Source of the DNA: an uncultured Bacilli bacterium
GTDB taxonomy: Bacteria; Bacillota_I; Bacilli_A; RF39; UBA660
Assembly (NCBI GenBank): GCA_934149325.1
Contig: CAKPEJ010000001.1
Location: 1-64,000, forward strand
DNA length: 64,000 bases
Reading direction: 5' to 3'
Shown here in pieces: positions 54,478-62,949 of this stretch. Made by a program: the position numbers and the translations under genes. Every line of letters starts with the position of its first letter. The stretch's first letter is position 1. The notes beneath the pieces were generated by a model. That model searched no databases. It saw only the letters and a list, made by a program, of their open reading frames with translations, and was not told where the DNA came from.

Positions 54478-55431
54478 ATGGAAAATATATACTTAATATA
54501 TGGTAATGAAAATTATTTAATAAAAAAGAAATTAGATGAAATTATAACTAAAAATAATATCGAAAAAGACAATATTATTAGATATAATTTAGACGAAGTA
54601 AATGTTAGTGAAGCAATTATAGAGGCATCAACAGTAAGTATGTTTCAAACATCTAAGTTAATAATATGCGAAGGATGTAAATTTTTAACTGGTGAAAACA
54701 AAAAAGAAATAAATCATAATATAGATATGCTTTTAGAATATATTAATCATCCATTTAGTGATGTATATTTAGTTTTTATAGTAGAAAAAGAAAAACTTGA
54801 TGATAGAAAAAAGATTGTAAAAGAATTAAAAAAATTATCAAAAGTAGTTGAATGTAAAAAAATTGAAAATTATAATCTTAATAGTTATTTAGAAAATTAT
54901 ATAAAGGATAAAGGTTATATTATTACAAGTAAAAATATAAATTTAATAATATCAATCGCAGGCTTAGATTTAGCTAATCTTATTAATGAAATAGATAAAC
55001 TTTTAATTTATAAAGATACTGATAAAAATATTTCAGAAGATGATATAAAAAATTTAATTTGTGTTAATATTGAAGATAATATATTTGCTCTTACAAATGC
55101 AATAATGAATAATCAAAAAGAAAAAATAATTAAAATTTATAAAGATTTAATATCAATGGGTGAAGATGAAATTAAGCTTATTGCGACGCTTGCAAATCAA
55201 TTTAGGTTACTTCTTCAAGTTAAATTAATGAAAAATAACGGTTATTCTGATAACGAAATGATAAGTACATTAAAAGAACATCCATATAGAATAAAACTTG
55301 CTAAAAATAGCTTATTTGATGAAGATAAATTAAAAGATAAAATTTTAAAATTATCTGAATTAGATTATAAAATAAAAAGTGGAAACATTGATAAAAATTT
55401 AGGTCTTGAGTTATTTTTACTTGATATATAA
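54478..55431 (+). CDS. holA: DNA polymerase III subunit delta
   Basis: 317 residues. N-terminal NIYLIYGNENYLIKKKLDEII, SMFQTSKLIICEGCKF, and the middle DVYLVFIVEKEKLDDRKKIVKELKK form the clamp-loader delta pattern. The C-terminal domain contains ALTNAIMNNQKEKIIKIYKDLISMGEDEIKLIATLANQFRLLLQVKLM and KEHPYRIKLAKNSLF, typical of HolA. Delta opens the beta clamp. ATG 54478 follows aggtga; the GTG at 54469 is inside it. In Bacillus holA (yqeN) lies next to rpsT; here it follows rplT. Confidence 0.93.
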   Translation: MENIYLIYGNENYLIKKKLDEIITKNNIEKDNIIRYNLDEVNVSEAIIEASTVSMFQTSKLIICEGCKFLTGENKKEINHNIDMLLEYINHPFSDVYLVFIVEKEKLDDRKKIVKELKKLSKVVECKKIENYNLNSYLENYIKDKGYIITSKNINLIISIAGLDLANLINEIDKLLIYKDTDKNISEDDIKNLICVNIEDNIFALTNAIMNNQKEKIIKIYKDLISMGEDEIKLIATLANQFRLLLQVKLMKNNGYSDNEMISTLKEHPYRIKLAKNSLFDEDKLKDKILKLSELDYKIKSGNIDKNLGLELFLLDI

Positions 55432-55436
55432 TAACC

Positions 55437-55465
55437 TTGCAATTTTATTAGTTATAGGTTATAAT
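55437..55465 (+). promoter_or_regulatory. Sigma-A promoter of the yceD-rpmF operon
   Basis: TTGCAA (55437-55442), 17-base spacer, TATAAT (55460-55465). Confidence 0.75.
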
Positions 55466-55503
55466 TTATCTAGCAATATTTTGCATTGATTGGAGTGATG
55501 CTT

Positions 55504-55998
55504 TTGAAAATAGATTTACTTAAACTTAAGTTAAATCAAGTAAATCAAATAAATATTGATAATGTAGTTATGATAGATCCATCTTATTATGAAAATACTG
55601 ATATAAAAAATATTGGTGATGTTAAAATAAAGGGTAAAGTAATTTATCATGGTGAAGATGAATTTGAAATACTTTTAAATATTAAATGTGAATTAACTTT
55701 AATATGTAGTGTTTCTCTTAAAGATGTAAAAATGCCAGTTAATATAGATGTAAATGAATATATAAGTCAAATGGATGAAAATATAGAAGAAAATAACAAA
55801 ATTATCAATAATACTATTGATTTAATTCCAATTATATGGCAAAATATTATATTGGAAGTACCTTTAAAAGTTATAAGTGATGAAGCATCTAGAGAAAACC
55901 TTTCAGGTGATGGATGGAGACTTATAACTGATGAAAAGGAATTAAAGGAAGAAATTGATCCACGTTTAGAAGGTTTTAAAAAATTTTTAAACGAATAA
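55504..55998 (+). CDS. yceD: DUF177/YceD-family protein, partner of rpmF
   Basis: 164 residues from TTG 55504 (or 166 from ATG 55498). The DUF177 core is visible: VKIKGKVIYHGEDEFEILLNIKCELTLICSVSLKDVKMPVNIDVNEYI, then DLIPIIWQNIILEVPLKVISDEA and the basic/acidic end. YceD proteins almost always precede rpmF and are linked to 23S rRNA/50S assembly. The ggagtga site is too close to ATG 55498 and well placed for TTG 55504, so the TTG is preferred but uncertain. In its usual Cys-containing segment (CELTLICSVSL) one Cys pair is kept. Confidence 0.9.
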   Translation: MKIDLLKLKLNQVNQINIDNVVMIDPSYYENTDIKNIGDVKIKGKVIYHGEDEFEILLNIKCELTLICSVSLKDVKMPVNIDVNEYISQMDENIEENNKIINNTIDLIPIIWQNIILEVPLKVISDEASRENLSGDGWRLITDEKELKEEIDPRLEGFKKFLNE

Positions 55999-56016
55999 AG
56001 GAAGGAGTTGAATAAA

Positions 56017-56211
56017 ATGGCAGTACCATTTAGAAAAGTATCTAAAACAAGAGGTAGAATGAGAAGAACTCATTATAAAATACAAGCAAATGGAACTATT
56101 AAATGTTCAAATTGTGGTGCTGAAATAAGAGCACATAGAGCATGTCCAGAATGTGGTTTTTATAAAGGTAAAAATGTAATAGATAAAAAAGAAGAAGAAA
56201 CAACTAAATAG
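56017..56211 (+). CDS. rpmF: 50S ribosomal protein L32 (zinc-binding form)
   Basis: 64 residues: AVPFRKVSKTRGRMRRTHYKI, then a zinc ribbon CSNC ... CPEC (two C-x2-C pairs) and a charged tail. Keeping all four Cys means the zinc-dependent (C+) form. ATG 56017 follows ggaaggag; the TTG at 56008 is not needed. Downstream partner of yceD. Confidence 0.97.
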   Translation: MAVPFRKVSKTRGRMRRTHYKIQANGTIKCSNCGAEIRAHRACPECGFYKGKNVIDKKEEETTK

Positions 56212-56222
56212 TTGTTTTTTTT
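56198..56222 (+). terminator. Terminator of yceD-rpmF
   Basis: 8-bp stem AAACAACT / AGTTGTTT, loop AAAT, T-run; it includes the rpmF stop. Confidence 0.85.
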
Positions 56223-56237
56223 ATAATAAAAATACCC

Positions 56238-56266
56238 TTGAATTAATTTATATTATTTTGTATAAT
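56238..56266 (+). promoter_or_regulatory. Sigma-A promoter of the DUF3419-like gene
   Basis: TTGAAT (56238-56243), 17-base spacer, TATAAT (56261-56266). Confidence 0.78.
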
Positions 56267-56291
56267 AAAAACTCGTTTGGGGGATAACATT

Positions 56292-57113
56292 ATGGATGAT
56301 ATTACAGAATCATTAAGAATAATTGATAATACAATATATAATATAAATGGTATTGATACATTTCATTCAAGTTTATTTGTATATAAAATGTCAAATGAAG
56401 ATGTTAATTTATATAGAAATTATTTAAAGAAAAGTAAAAGAATATTATCTGTTATATCCTCAGGAGATCAAATAATTGAATCAATTACTAATGAAAAGAA
56501 AATAATTGATTGTTTTGATATTAGTAAATATCCAAAATATTATTTTATGCTTAAACTTGCGGCTATTAAAGGTTTAAAAAAAGAAGATTATATAAAATTA
56601 TTTATTGATTCACCATCTACTTATTTAGATGAATATTATGATGACTTATATTATGATAATATAAGAAAAAATTTATTTGGTATATATAAAAAATATTGGG
56701 ATGAATTATTTAATCATACAGATTGGTATGAAATATATTCATCAAGATTATTTCAGAGTGATGGAATTTCAAATGACTTTATATATAATTCTTTAAGCTA
56801 TTTAGAAGATAAAAATTATTATGAATTAAAAGAAAATATTGATAATGTTAAATTAAATTTTTATGAAGGAAATATATTAAATATTATTGAATTTTTAAAT
56901 GGTAAGTATGATTTAGTGTATTTATCTAATATTATTGATTATATAGATAAAAATATTTATAAAAGCTTATTAAGTAAATTTAATTTGACTAATGATGGTG
57001 TAGTTTTGTCATATATATTTTCAAATATAGATAAGTATAAAGATATTTTTGAATTTTGTGAAATAAAAAAAGAATCAGAAACTTCTAAAGGAATACTAGT
57101 ATATAAAAATTAA
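56292..57113 (+). CDS. DUF3419-like SAM-dependent methyltransferase-fold protein
   Basis: 273 residues, soluble. The segment SKRILSVISSGDQIIESITNEKKIIDCFDISKYPKYYFMLKLAAIKGL fits the DUF3419 (BtaA-like) motif: strand, S-x-GDQ loop, acidic end of strand 2 (CFDIS) and the LK-AA helix. Later, KYDLVYLSNIIDYIDK is like motif IV of class I methyltransferases. BtaA relatives use SAM in betaine-lipid synthesis; this one lacks clear extra domains and its substrate is unknown. ATG 56292 follows tgggggat. Single-gene unit with promoter and terminator. Confidence 0.68.
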   Translation: MDDITESLRIIDNTIYNINGIDTFHSSLFVYKMSNEDVNLYRNYLKKSKRILSVISSGDQIIESITNEKKIIDCFDISKYPKYYFMLKLAAIKGLKKEDYIKLFIDSPSTYLDEYYDDLYYDNIRKNLFGIYKKYWDELFNHTDWYEIYSSRLFQSDGISNDFIYNSLSYLEDKNYYELKENIDNVKLNFYEGNILNIIEFLNGKYDLVYLSNIIDYIDKNIYKSLLSKFNLTNDGVVLSYIFSNIDKYKDIFEFCEIKKESETSKGILVYKN

Positions 57114-57133
57114 TTTATATATTAGTATTTTTA
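57092..57133 (+). terminator. Long AT-rich terminator
   Basis: 16-bp stem AATACTAGTATATAAA / TTTATATATTAGTATT (one G-T pair), 6-base loop, then T-rich; it starts within the upstream gene end. Confidence 0.78.
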
Positions 57134-57144
57134 TTTAATAAATC

Positions 57145-57173
57145 TTGAAATTTATCTTGCATTTTTGTATACT
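57145..57173 (+). promoter_or_regulatory. Sigma-A promoter
   Basis: TTGAAA (57145-57150), 17-base spacer, TATACT (57168-57173), upstream of the gene at 57197. Confidence 0.7.
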
Positions 57174-57196
57174 AGTATTTCTTGGTGGTGAAGAAA

Positions 57197-57544
57197 GTGT
57201 TTGAATATAATAATGTAAATATTTCAAAAATGAATAAAGATGAATTAATAGAATTAAAAGAGCTAATAGAAAATGAGATTGATGATATTAATTTAATGCT
57301 TAAAATAAATATAGTAGGTATGTTTAATTTCGCATCATTATCATTGTTTTTATTATTTAAAGAATATTTAAAATATTCTAATGGATATAATGTTTTTGAT
57401 TCAAAAGAAATAGATAGATTTATTCTAATTTTATCACTTTCTTTTTGCTTTGATATATTAAGAGATGATACAAAAAAATTAAAAAATGAATCAGGGTATA
57501 TAAAAAGATTAGAAAATAAAATAAAAGTTTATCTTGATGAATAA
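57197..57544 (+). CDS. Uncharacterised small protein with two hydrophobic segments
   Basis: 115 residues. Charged coiled-coil-like start (MNKDELIELKELIENEIDDINLMLK), two hydrophobic stretches (about 41-56 and 75-90) that may be membrane helices, and a charged end (RLENKIKVYLDE). The GTG at 57197 is chosen because ggtggtga is 5 bases upstream. Own promoter; it lies 42 bases before gmk. No family recognised. Confidence 0.65.
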   Translation: MFEYNNVNISKMNKDELIELKELIENEIDDINLMLKINIVGMFNFASLSLFLLFKEYLKYSNGYNVFDSKEIDRFILILSLSFCFDILRDDTKKLKNESGYIKRLENKIKVYLDE

Positions 57545-57586
57545 AATTAAATTTGATAAAATGTATATTACAAATGGAGGAAATAT

Positions 57587-58153
57587 ATGAAGAAAAAGGG
57601 TAAATTAGTAGTACTATCCGGTCCATCTGGTGTTGGTAAAGATACTGTCGCAAATGAATATATTAAAAATAATAATGCAATTATTTCTGTTTCCGCAACA
57701 ACAAGAAAGATAAGAAATGGAGAAGTTGATGGAATAAATTATTATTTTTTAAATGAGAATGAATTTAAAAATTGGATAGAAAAAGATAACTTTTTAGAAT
57801 ATGCAATGTATAATAATTGTTATTATGGTACACCTAAATCAAAAATAGAAGAAAATTTAAATAATGGTATAGATGTATTTTTAGTTATTGAAGTTAAGGG
57901 TGGTCTACAAATAAAAGAAAAGGTAAAAGAAAGCATACTTATCTTCTTACTTCCACCAGATATGGATGAATTAAAAAGAAGACTTAGTAATAGAAATACA
58001 GATACTAAAGAGATGATAGATAATAGAATGAAAATTGCAGAAGAAGAAATAAAAGTATCTGAAAAGTATGATTATAGAATTATAAATAATGATATAAAAA
58101 CTACAGTAAAACAAATAGAAAATATAATAAAGTCTGAGAAACTAAAAGATTAG
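57587..58153 (+). CDS. gmk: Guanylate kinase
   Basis: 188 residues. P-loop LSGPSGVGKDTVA (about residues 8-20), GMP-binding SVSATTRKIRNGEVDGINYYFL and NFLEYAMYNNCYYGTPKSKIEENL, lid region KRRLSNRNTDTKEMIDNRM. ATP + GMP to ADP + GDP. The usual P-loop Ser/Thr after GxGK is Asp here (GKDT), with Thr next, as in some Firmicutes Gmk. Good Shine-Dalgarno tggagg. Neighbouring rpoZ is absent. Confidence 0.96.
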   Translation: MKKKGKLVVLSGPSGVGKDTVANEYIKNNNAIISVSATTRKIRNGEVDGINYYFLNENEFKNWIEKDNFLEYAMYNNCYYGTPKSKIEENLNNGIDVFLVIEVKGGLQIKEKVKESILIFLLPPDMDELKRRLSNRNTDTKEMIDNRMKIAEEEIKVSEKYDYRIINNDIKTTVKQIENIIKSEKLKD

Positions 58154-58166
58154 TTTCTTTTTTTTA
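58138..58166 (+). terminator. Terminator of gmk
   Basis: GAAACTAA / TTAGTTTC 8-bp stem, loop AAGA, eight T; it overlaps the gmk stop. Confidence 0.88.
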
Positions 58167-58174
58167 TTTAAAAT

Positions 58175-58203
58175 TTGCTTTTTTTCTTCTTTTGTGGTAT
58201 TGT
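58175..58203 (+). promoter_or_regulatory. Possible promoter of the second polysaccharide operon
   Basis: TTGCTT (58175-58180), 17-base spacer, TATTGT (58198-58203) with an upstream TG (TG-G-TATTGT). The -10 is weak but extended. Confidence 0.45.
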
Positions 58204-58256
58204 ATAACACAAATTTTATAAGTGAAGGAATTTTATGTATAAAAAGGGGAGTTTTT

Positions 58257-58952
58257 ATGAATAATGTAGTAACAATGGTATCTAGCCAAAAAAATTATAT
58301 AACAACACTAAATAAAGTAAATGAAGTAAATATTTATATTCATATAAAAAGAATTATAGATATACTTTTCTCTTTAACTCTATTAATTTTATTTTGTATT
58401 CCTATGCTTATAATATCATTACTAATAAAAATAGAAGATGGTGAAACAGTTTTATTTAAACAAAAAAGAACAGGAAAAAATGGTAAAAATATTAATATTT
58501 ATAAATTTAGAAGTATGATAGTTGAAAATGATGTAAGAGATTTAAAATGTGAAGATAAATATACTAAAGTAGGTAAATTTATTAGAAAAACGTCACTTGA
58601 TGAACTTCCTCAAATAATAAATATCTTAAAAGGTGAAATGTCATTTATAGGACCAAGACCTTGGATTCCTGAATATTATGAAAATATGAATGTGATGCAA
58701 AGAGAAAGAGTAAAAGTTTTACCTGGATTAACAGGACTTGCTCAAATAAGTGGAAGAAATGGTATATCAATTAATGAAAAAATAGTTAAAGATTTAGAAT
58801 ATGTAGATAAATTATCATTTAAAGAAGATTTAAAAATTCTAATTAGAACTTTTACAACTGTTTTTGAAAAAGAAAATGTTAATATTGGAAAAATGGGAAT
58901 AAATGAGGAAATAGAAACTTTAAAAAATCAAAATAGTGTTTTTAATCTATAA
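58257..58952 (+). CDS. Initiating sugar-phosphate transferase (polyprenyl phosphoglycosyltransferase, WbaP/CpsE C-terminal type)
   Basis: 231 residues, the short monotopic form: one N-terminal membrane helix (about residues 30-58), then the catalytic domain with FKQKRTGKNGKNINIYKFRSM, the DELPQIINILKGEMSFIGPRP active-site block (conserved Asp/Glu pair and RP) and LPGLTGLAQISGRN. It moves a sugar-1-phosphate from UDP-sugar to undecaprenyl phosphate, the first step of the repeat unit made by the following genes. ATG 58257 follows aaaaggggag; the longer frame lacks a site. Confidence 0.93.
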   Translation: MNNVVTMVSSQKNYITTLNKVNEVNIYIHIKRIIDILFSLTLLILFCIPMLIISLLIKIEDGETVLFKQKRTGKNGKNINIYKFRSMIVENDVRDLKCEDKYTKVGKFIRKTSLDELPQIINILKGEMSFIGPRPWIPEYYENMNVMQRERVKVLPGLTGLAQISGRNGISINEKIVKDLEYVDKLSFKEDLKILIRTFTTVFEKENVNIGKMGINEEIETLKNQNSVFNL

Positions 58953-58978
58953 TTTATATAAATAAGAGGGGGATTTTT

Positions 58979-59728
58979 ATGAAGGATGATTTAATAAGTA
59001 TCATCATTCCTGTATATAATGCTGAAAAATTTTTAGATGAAACAATTAATACTGTTCTTAATCAAACATATAAAAATTTTGAACTTATTTTGGTTAATGA
59101 TGGTTCAAAAGATAAAAGTGTTGGTGTTATAAAGAAGTATAATGATAAAAGAATTAAATTAATTGACAATAAAAATAATAAAGGCGCAGCTTTATCTAGA
59201 AATGATGGAATAAGAAAAGCTAAAGGAAGATATATATGCTTTTTAGATGCTGATGATTTATGGAATAAAGAAAAATTAGAAAAACAAATAAATTTTATTA
59301 AAGAAAAAGAATGTGCTTTTTCATTTACTGGTTATGAATTTGCAAATGAAAATGGTATTCCAAATGGTAAGAAAGTATTTATTCCAAAAAAATTAAATTA
59401 TAAGAGTGCTTTAAAGAATACTACAATATCAACAATTACTGTAATGATTGATACAAAGAAAATGGATAAAGATTTGATATATATGAATAATGTAAAAAGT
59501 GAAGATACAGCTACTTGGTGGAATATATTAAAAAATGGATATGAAGCATTTGGGTTAAATGAAATTTTATCATTTTATAGAAGAAGTGATGGTACTTTAT
59601 CTTCAAATAAAATAGAAGCAATAAGAAGAATATGGAATTTATATAGAAATGTTTTTAAATTAGGTTTCTTTTATAGTTTATATAATTTTGTATTTTATGC
59701 TATAAATGCAGTTAAGAGAAGAATATAA
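58979..59728 (+). CDS. GT2 glycosyltransferase
   Basis: 249 residues. SIIIPVYNAEKFLDETINTVLNQTYKNFELILVNDGSKDKSV, NNKGAALSRNDGIRKA, FLDADDLW (DxD), then SEDTATWWNILKNGYEAFGLNEILSFYRR: the GT2 branch near capsular-polysaccharide enzymes such as CpsI/WaaV-like. Likely adds the second sugar after the initiating transferase. Ribosome-binding site gaggggg. Confidence 0.88.
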   Translation: MKDDLISIIIPVYNAEKFLDETINTVLNQTYKNFELILVNDGSKDKSVGVIKKYNDKRIKLIDNKNNKGAALSRNDGIRKAKGRYICFLDADDLWNKEKLEKQINFIKEKECAFSFTGYEFANENGIPNGKKVFIPKKLNYKSALKNTTISTITVMIDTKKMDKDLIYMNNVKSEDTATWWNILKNGYEAFGLNEILSFYRRSDGTLSSNKIEAIRRIWNLYRNVFKLGFFYSLYNFVFYAINAVKRRI

Positions 59729-59740
59729 AGAGGGGTTGTT

Positions 59741-60943
59741 ATGATTAGAAAATTTTTGGATAGTTTAAAATATTTAAAAATTAAAGATTTTGTATCAATA
59801 TTTGAATTTCTTGTTTTATTATTACCAGCATTATTATTTAAATTAATAAATAAAATAAGAAAAAAAGATATATGGCTTATTTGTGAAAATAGTGACGCTG
59901 CAAGGGATAATGGATATCACTTTTTTAAATATATAAGGGAAAATCATCCTAATGTTAATGTTTATTATGTAATAGACAAAATATCTCCTGATTATAAAAA
60001 AGTAAAAAAATATGGGAATATTATAGAATATGGAAGTATTAAACATTGGATATATTATTTAGCTGCTACTAAAAATATTAGTACTCAAAAATCAGGAAAT
60101 CCAAATCCTCCATTATTTTATGTACTACATGTATATTTTAAATTATTTAATAACAGAGTATATTTAAAACATGGAATTGTAAAAGATGATGCAAAGTATT
60201 TATATTATGATAAAACTTATTTTAGAACAATTACTTGTGGTGCAAAAAAAGAATATGAATATATAAAAGAAAAATTTGGTTATCCAAGTGAAAATGTCAA
60301 ATATACAGGACTTGCAAGATTTGATAATCTTTATAATAATAAAGTAAATAAAAAACAAATTTTAATAATGCCAACTTGGAGAACTTCTCTTGGAAGAGAA
60401 AAAAATATTCTTTCAAAAAAAGAAAATTTTATAGATAGTGTTTATTTTAAATCATGGAATAGTTTATTAAATGATAAAAAATTATTAAATTATATAAATA
60501 AAAATAACATAACAATTTATTTCTATCCGCATCATAATATGCAAAAATATATAAAATGTTTTAATATAGATAATGAAAATATAAAGGTAGTTGATAATTC
60601 TTATATAGATATACAAACACTTTTAAAAACATCATCATTGCTTATAACTGATTATTCTAGTGTATATATGGATTTTGCATATATGGAAAAACCTATTATA
60701 TATTATCAATTTGATTATGATGAATATAGAAAAAATCAATTAAACGAAGGATATTTTAATTATGAAGAAGATGGGTTTGGAAAAGTTTTAAAAAATAAAG
60801 ATAAAGTTATTAGTAAAATTATTTATTATATAAATAATTCATATCAGATAGAAAAAAAGTATATAAAAAGAATGAAAGATTTTTATCCTTTACATGATCA
60901 AAATAACTCTAAAAGAATATATGAAGAAATAAAGAAGTGGTAA
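59741..60943 (+). CDS. CDP-glycerol:glycerophosphotransferase family protein (TagB/TagF-like)
   Basis: 400 residues. PF04464 pattern: WLICENSDAARDNGYHFFKYIRENHPNVNVYYVID, VYLKHGIVKDDAK, CGAKKEYEYIKEKFGYPSENVKYTGLARFD, ILIMPTWRTSLGRE, YFYPHHNMQKYI, and the late LLITDYSSVYMDFAYMEKPIIYYQFDYDEYR. Such enzymes transfer glycerol- or ribitol-phosphate from a CDP donor. Here one would decorate or extend the repeat unit. No tagD is in the window; CDP-polyol could come from the TarI-like gene at 32448. Confidence 0.9.
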   Translation: MIRKFLDSLKYLKIKDFVSIFEFLVLLLPALLFKLINKIRKKDIWLICENSDAARDNGYHFFKYIRENHPNVNVYYVIDKISPDYKKVKKYGNIIEYGSIKHWIYYLAATKNISTQKSGNPNPPLFYVLHVYFKLFNNRVYLKHGIVKDDAKYLYYDKTYFRTITCGAKKEYEYIKEKFGYPSENVKYTGLARFDNLYNNKVNKKQILIMPTWRTSLGREKNILSKKENFIDSVYFKSWNSLLNDKKLLNYINKNNITIYFYPHHNMQKYIKCFNIDNENIKVVDNSYIDIQTLLKTSSLLITDYSSVYMDFAYMEKPIIYYQFDYDEYRKNQLNEGYFNYEEDGFGKVLKNKDKVISKIIYYINNSYQIEKKYIKRMKDFYPLHDQNNSKRIYEEIKKW

Positions 60944-60944
60944 T

Positions 60945-62003
60945 ATGAAAAAAGAAATATTAGTTAGTATTATTGTACCAGTATATAATTGTGAAAAGTA
61001 TATTGATGATTGTATTTTATCATTGATAAATCAAACATATAAAAATATAGAAATAATTATTATAAATGATGGTTCTACTGATAAAAGTTTAGAAATATTA
61101 AAAAAGTATAAAGATAAGAGAATCAAATTATACAATCAACAAAATAAGGGTACTAATCTAGCAAGAAAAAAAGGAATAACAAAATCAAATGGTGATTATA
61201 TAATGTTTGTAGATTCAGATGATTATATATCATCTTTTGCGGTAGAAAAACTAGTAGATTTAATAAATAAAAAAAGTGTAAAGGTTATTAGGTTTAATGG
61301 TATTAATGAACCTAGTAAATTATTAAAAAATCCATATGATTTAAAAAATAAAAGTTTAAAAATTATAAATAAAAAAGAAATATATAATCTACTTTTAAAT
61401 ACAAAAATATTAAATAATTTATGTTTTACTATATATGAAAAAAATTTATTTGATAATATTTCTGCATTAAATTATGATTTATCAAATTGTGAAGATTATT
61501 TAACTAATTTAGATATATATTCAAAGGTAGATAAATTATTAATTATAGGTGATGTTTTATATCATTACAGAGAAAATTTATCATCAACTACTAAAGAAAT
61601 AAAAGAAGATAAAATTATAAGAAATACAAAAGAACTGTTATTTGTTTATAATGAGTTATTTGAATATTTAAAAAAATGGAATTTAAATACGAAAGAAAAT
61701 AAAAAAAATGTAGCATTCAAGATAATTGAATCTTCTAAATCGTGTTTCTTTAATATACTTAGAGTAAAAAACATAAAAAAGAAAACAATTATAGATTATA
61801 GTAAAGAAATATTTGACTCTAATATATTTGAAAATGTTAGAGAAATAATTTCTTATAATGATATAAAAATGATATTAAATAATAATTCGTTTTTGTATAG
61901 GATAAAACACCAAAATAATATAAAAAATATTTATTATAAAAGATATAATAGATTATATATAAATAAATATTTAATAAAAATAAAAGACTTTGTAAGAAGG
62001 TGA
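60945..62003 (+). CDS. GT2 glycosyltransferase
   Basis: 352 residues. SIIVPVYNCEKYIDDCILSLINQTYKNIEIIIINDGSTDKSLEILKKYKDK, NKGTNLARKKGITKS and the DxD motif FVDSDDYI. The C-terminal 150 residues are helical and basic. Closely similar in its first 100 residues to the paralogue pair at 27084/28055. Starts 1 base after the upstream stop. Ends in TGA. Confidence 0.87.
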   Translation: MKKEILVSIIVPVYNCEKYIDDCILSLINQTYKNIEIIIINDGSTDKSLEILKKYKDKRIKLYNQQNKGTNLARKKGITKSNGDYIMFVDSDDYISSFAVEKLVDLINKKSVKVIRFNGINEPSKLLKNPYDLKNKSLKIINKKEIYNLLLNTKILNNLCFTIYEKNLFDNISALNYDLSNCEDYLTNLDIYSKVDKLLIIGDVLYHYRENLSSTTKEIKEDKIIRNTKELLFVYNELFEYLKKWNLNTKENKKNVAFKIIESSKSCFFNILRVKNIKKKTIIDYSKEIFDSNIFENVREIISYNDIKMILNNNSFLYRIKHQNNIKNIYYKRYNRLYINKYLIKIKDFVRR

Positions 62004-62009
62004 TGAAAA

Positions 62010-62930
62010 ATGATAAAAAAATATATGAGAGGAAGACTTGGTAATCAATTATTTCAATATGCAACTATTAGATATATACAGGAAGTAAATGGAAATAATG
62101 ATAAAATATGCTTAAATTTTTCAAAATATATTTATAGTAAAAATTTTGAAAATGAGCTTAAATATTTCAATGTAAAAAAATATGATGAAGTTTCTAAAAT
62201 AAAAGTAACAGTCTCTCAATTATTTTTAATTCTTTATTACAAGGTTTTAAAAAAAATGATTTATATATTTGATAATAAAAATTATTATGATAGAAGATAT
62301 AATTTAGAAAAGAAAATTAGTAAGAAATTAATAAAAAAAGGAATTTATTGGAAAGAAGATGGAGCATTAAATATTCTTCCAACAAATTACAAAGATAAGA
62401 TTGTAATAGGTCATTTTGAAAGTATTAAAAATTTTGATTTAATAAAAGAAAATTTGAAAGAAGAATTTACTCCAAAATTACCACCTATTAAGAAAAATAA
62501 AAAATTATATGACATTATTGAAAAAAATAATTCTGTATGTATATCAATAAGACGTGGTGATTTTGTTGATGATGAAAATATAAGCAAAAAATTTAATGTA
62601 TGTGGTATAGCATATTTTGAAAATGCAGTAAAAGAAATAAAGAAAAAAATAAAAGACCCAGTATTTATAATATTTTCAGATGATATTACTTGGTGTAAAG
62701 AAAATATAAAATTGAATGATAAAATGTATTTCGAAGATGGAAATGATCCTGTATGGGAAAAACTTAGACTTATGTATTCATGCAAACATTTTATAATAAG
62801 TAATTCAACATTCAGTTTCTGGGCACAATATTTATCTAGAAATGATAAAAAAATAGTTGTTGCGCCAAAAATATGGAGAAATGGATGGTATTGCAAGGAC
62901 ATATATAGTGATGATTGGATTTTAGTTTAG
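62010..62930 (+). CDS. GT11-family alpha-1,2-fucosyltransferase-like enzyme
   Basis: 306 residues. GT11 motifs: GRLGNQLFQYATIRYI (about residues 8-23), the GDP-fucose-binding VCISIRRGDFVDDENI (usually H-x-R-R-G-D-Y; here SIRRGDF), FIIFSDDITWCKENI and the C-terminal ISNSTFSFWAQYLSRNDKKIVVAPKIW. It probably caps a galactose with fucose in alpha-1,2 linkage. Host-like fucosylation on a gut bacterium is plausible but is inference. Fucose donor genes (gmd, fcl) are not in the window. Confidence 0.9.
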   Translation: MIKKYMRGRLGNQLFQYATIRYIQEVNGNNDKICLNFSKYIYSKNFENELKYFNVKKYDEVSKIKVTVSQLFLILYYKVLKKMIYIFDNKNYYDRRYNLEKKISKKLIKKGIYWKEDGALNILPTNYKDKIVIGHFESIKNFDLIKENLKEEFTPKLPPIKKNKKLYDIIEKNNSVCISIRRGDFVDDENISKKFNVCGIAYFENAVKEIKKKIKDPVFIIFSDDITWCKENIKLNDKMYFEDGNDPVWEKLRLMYSCKHFIISNSTFSFWAQYLSRNDKKIVVAPKIWRNGWYCKDIYSDDWILV

Positions 62931-62949
62931 ATTTAAGGAGGAAATAAAT

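Noticed and set aside
58235..58264. Nine-codon leader-like ORF (MYKKGSFYE) before the phosphoglycosyltransferase gene
   Set aside because: Overlaps the real ribosome-binding site and start out of frame; most likely chance in AT-rich DNA.
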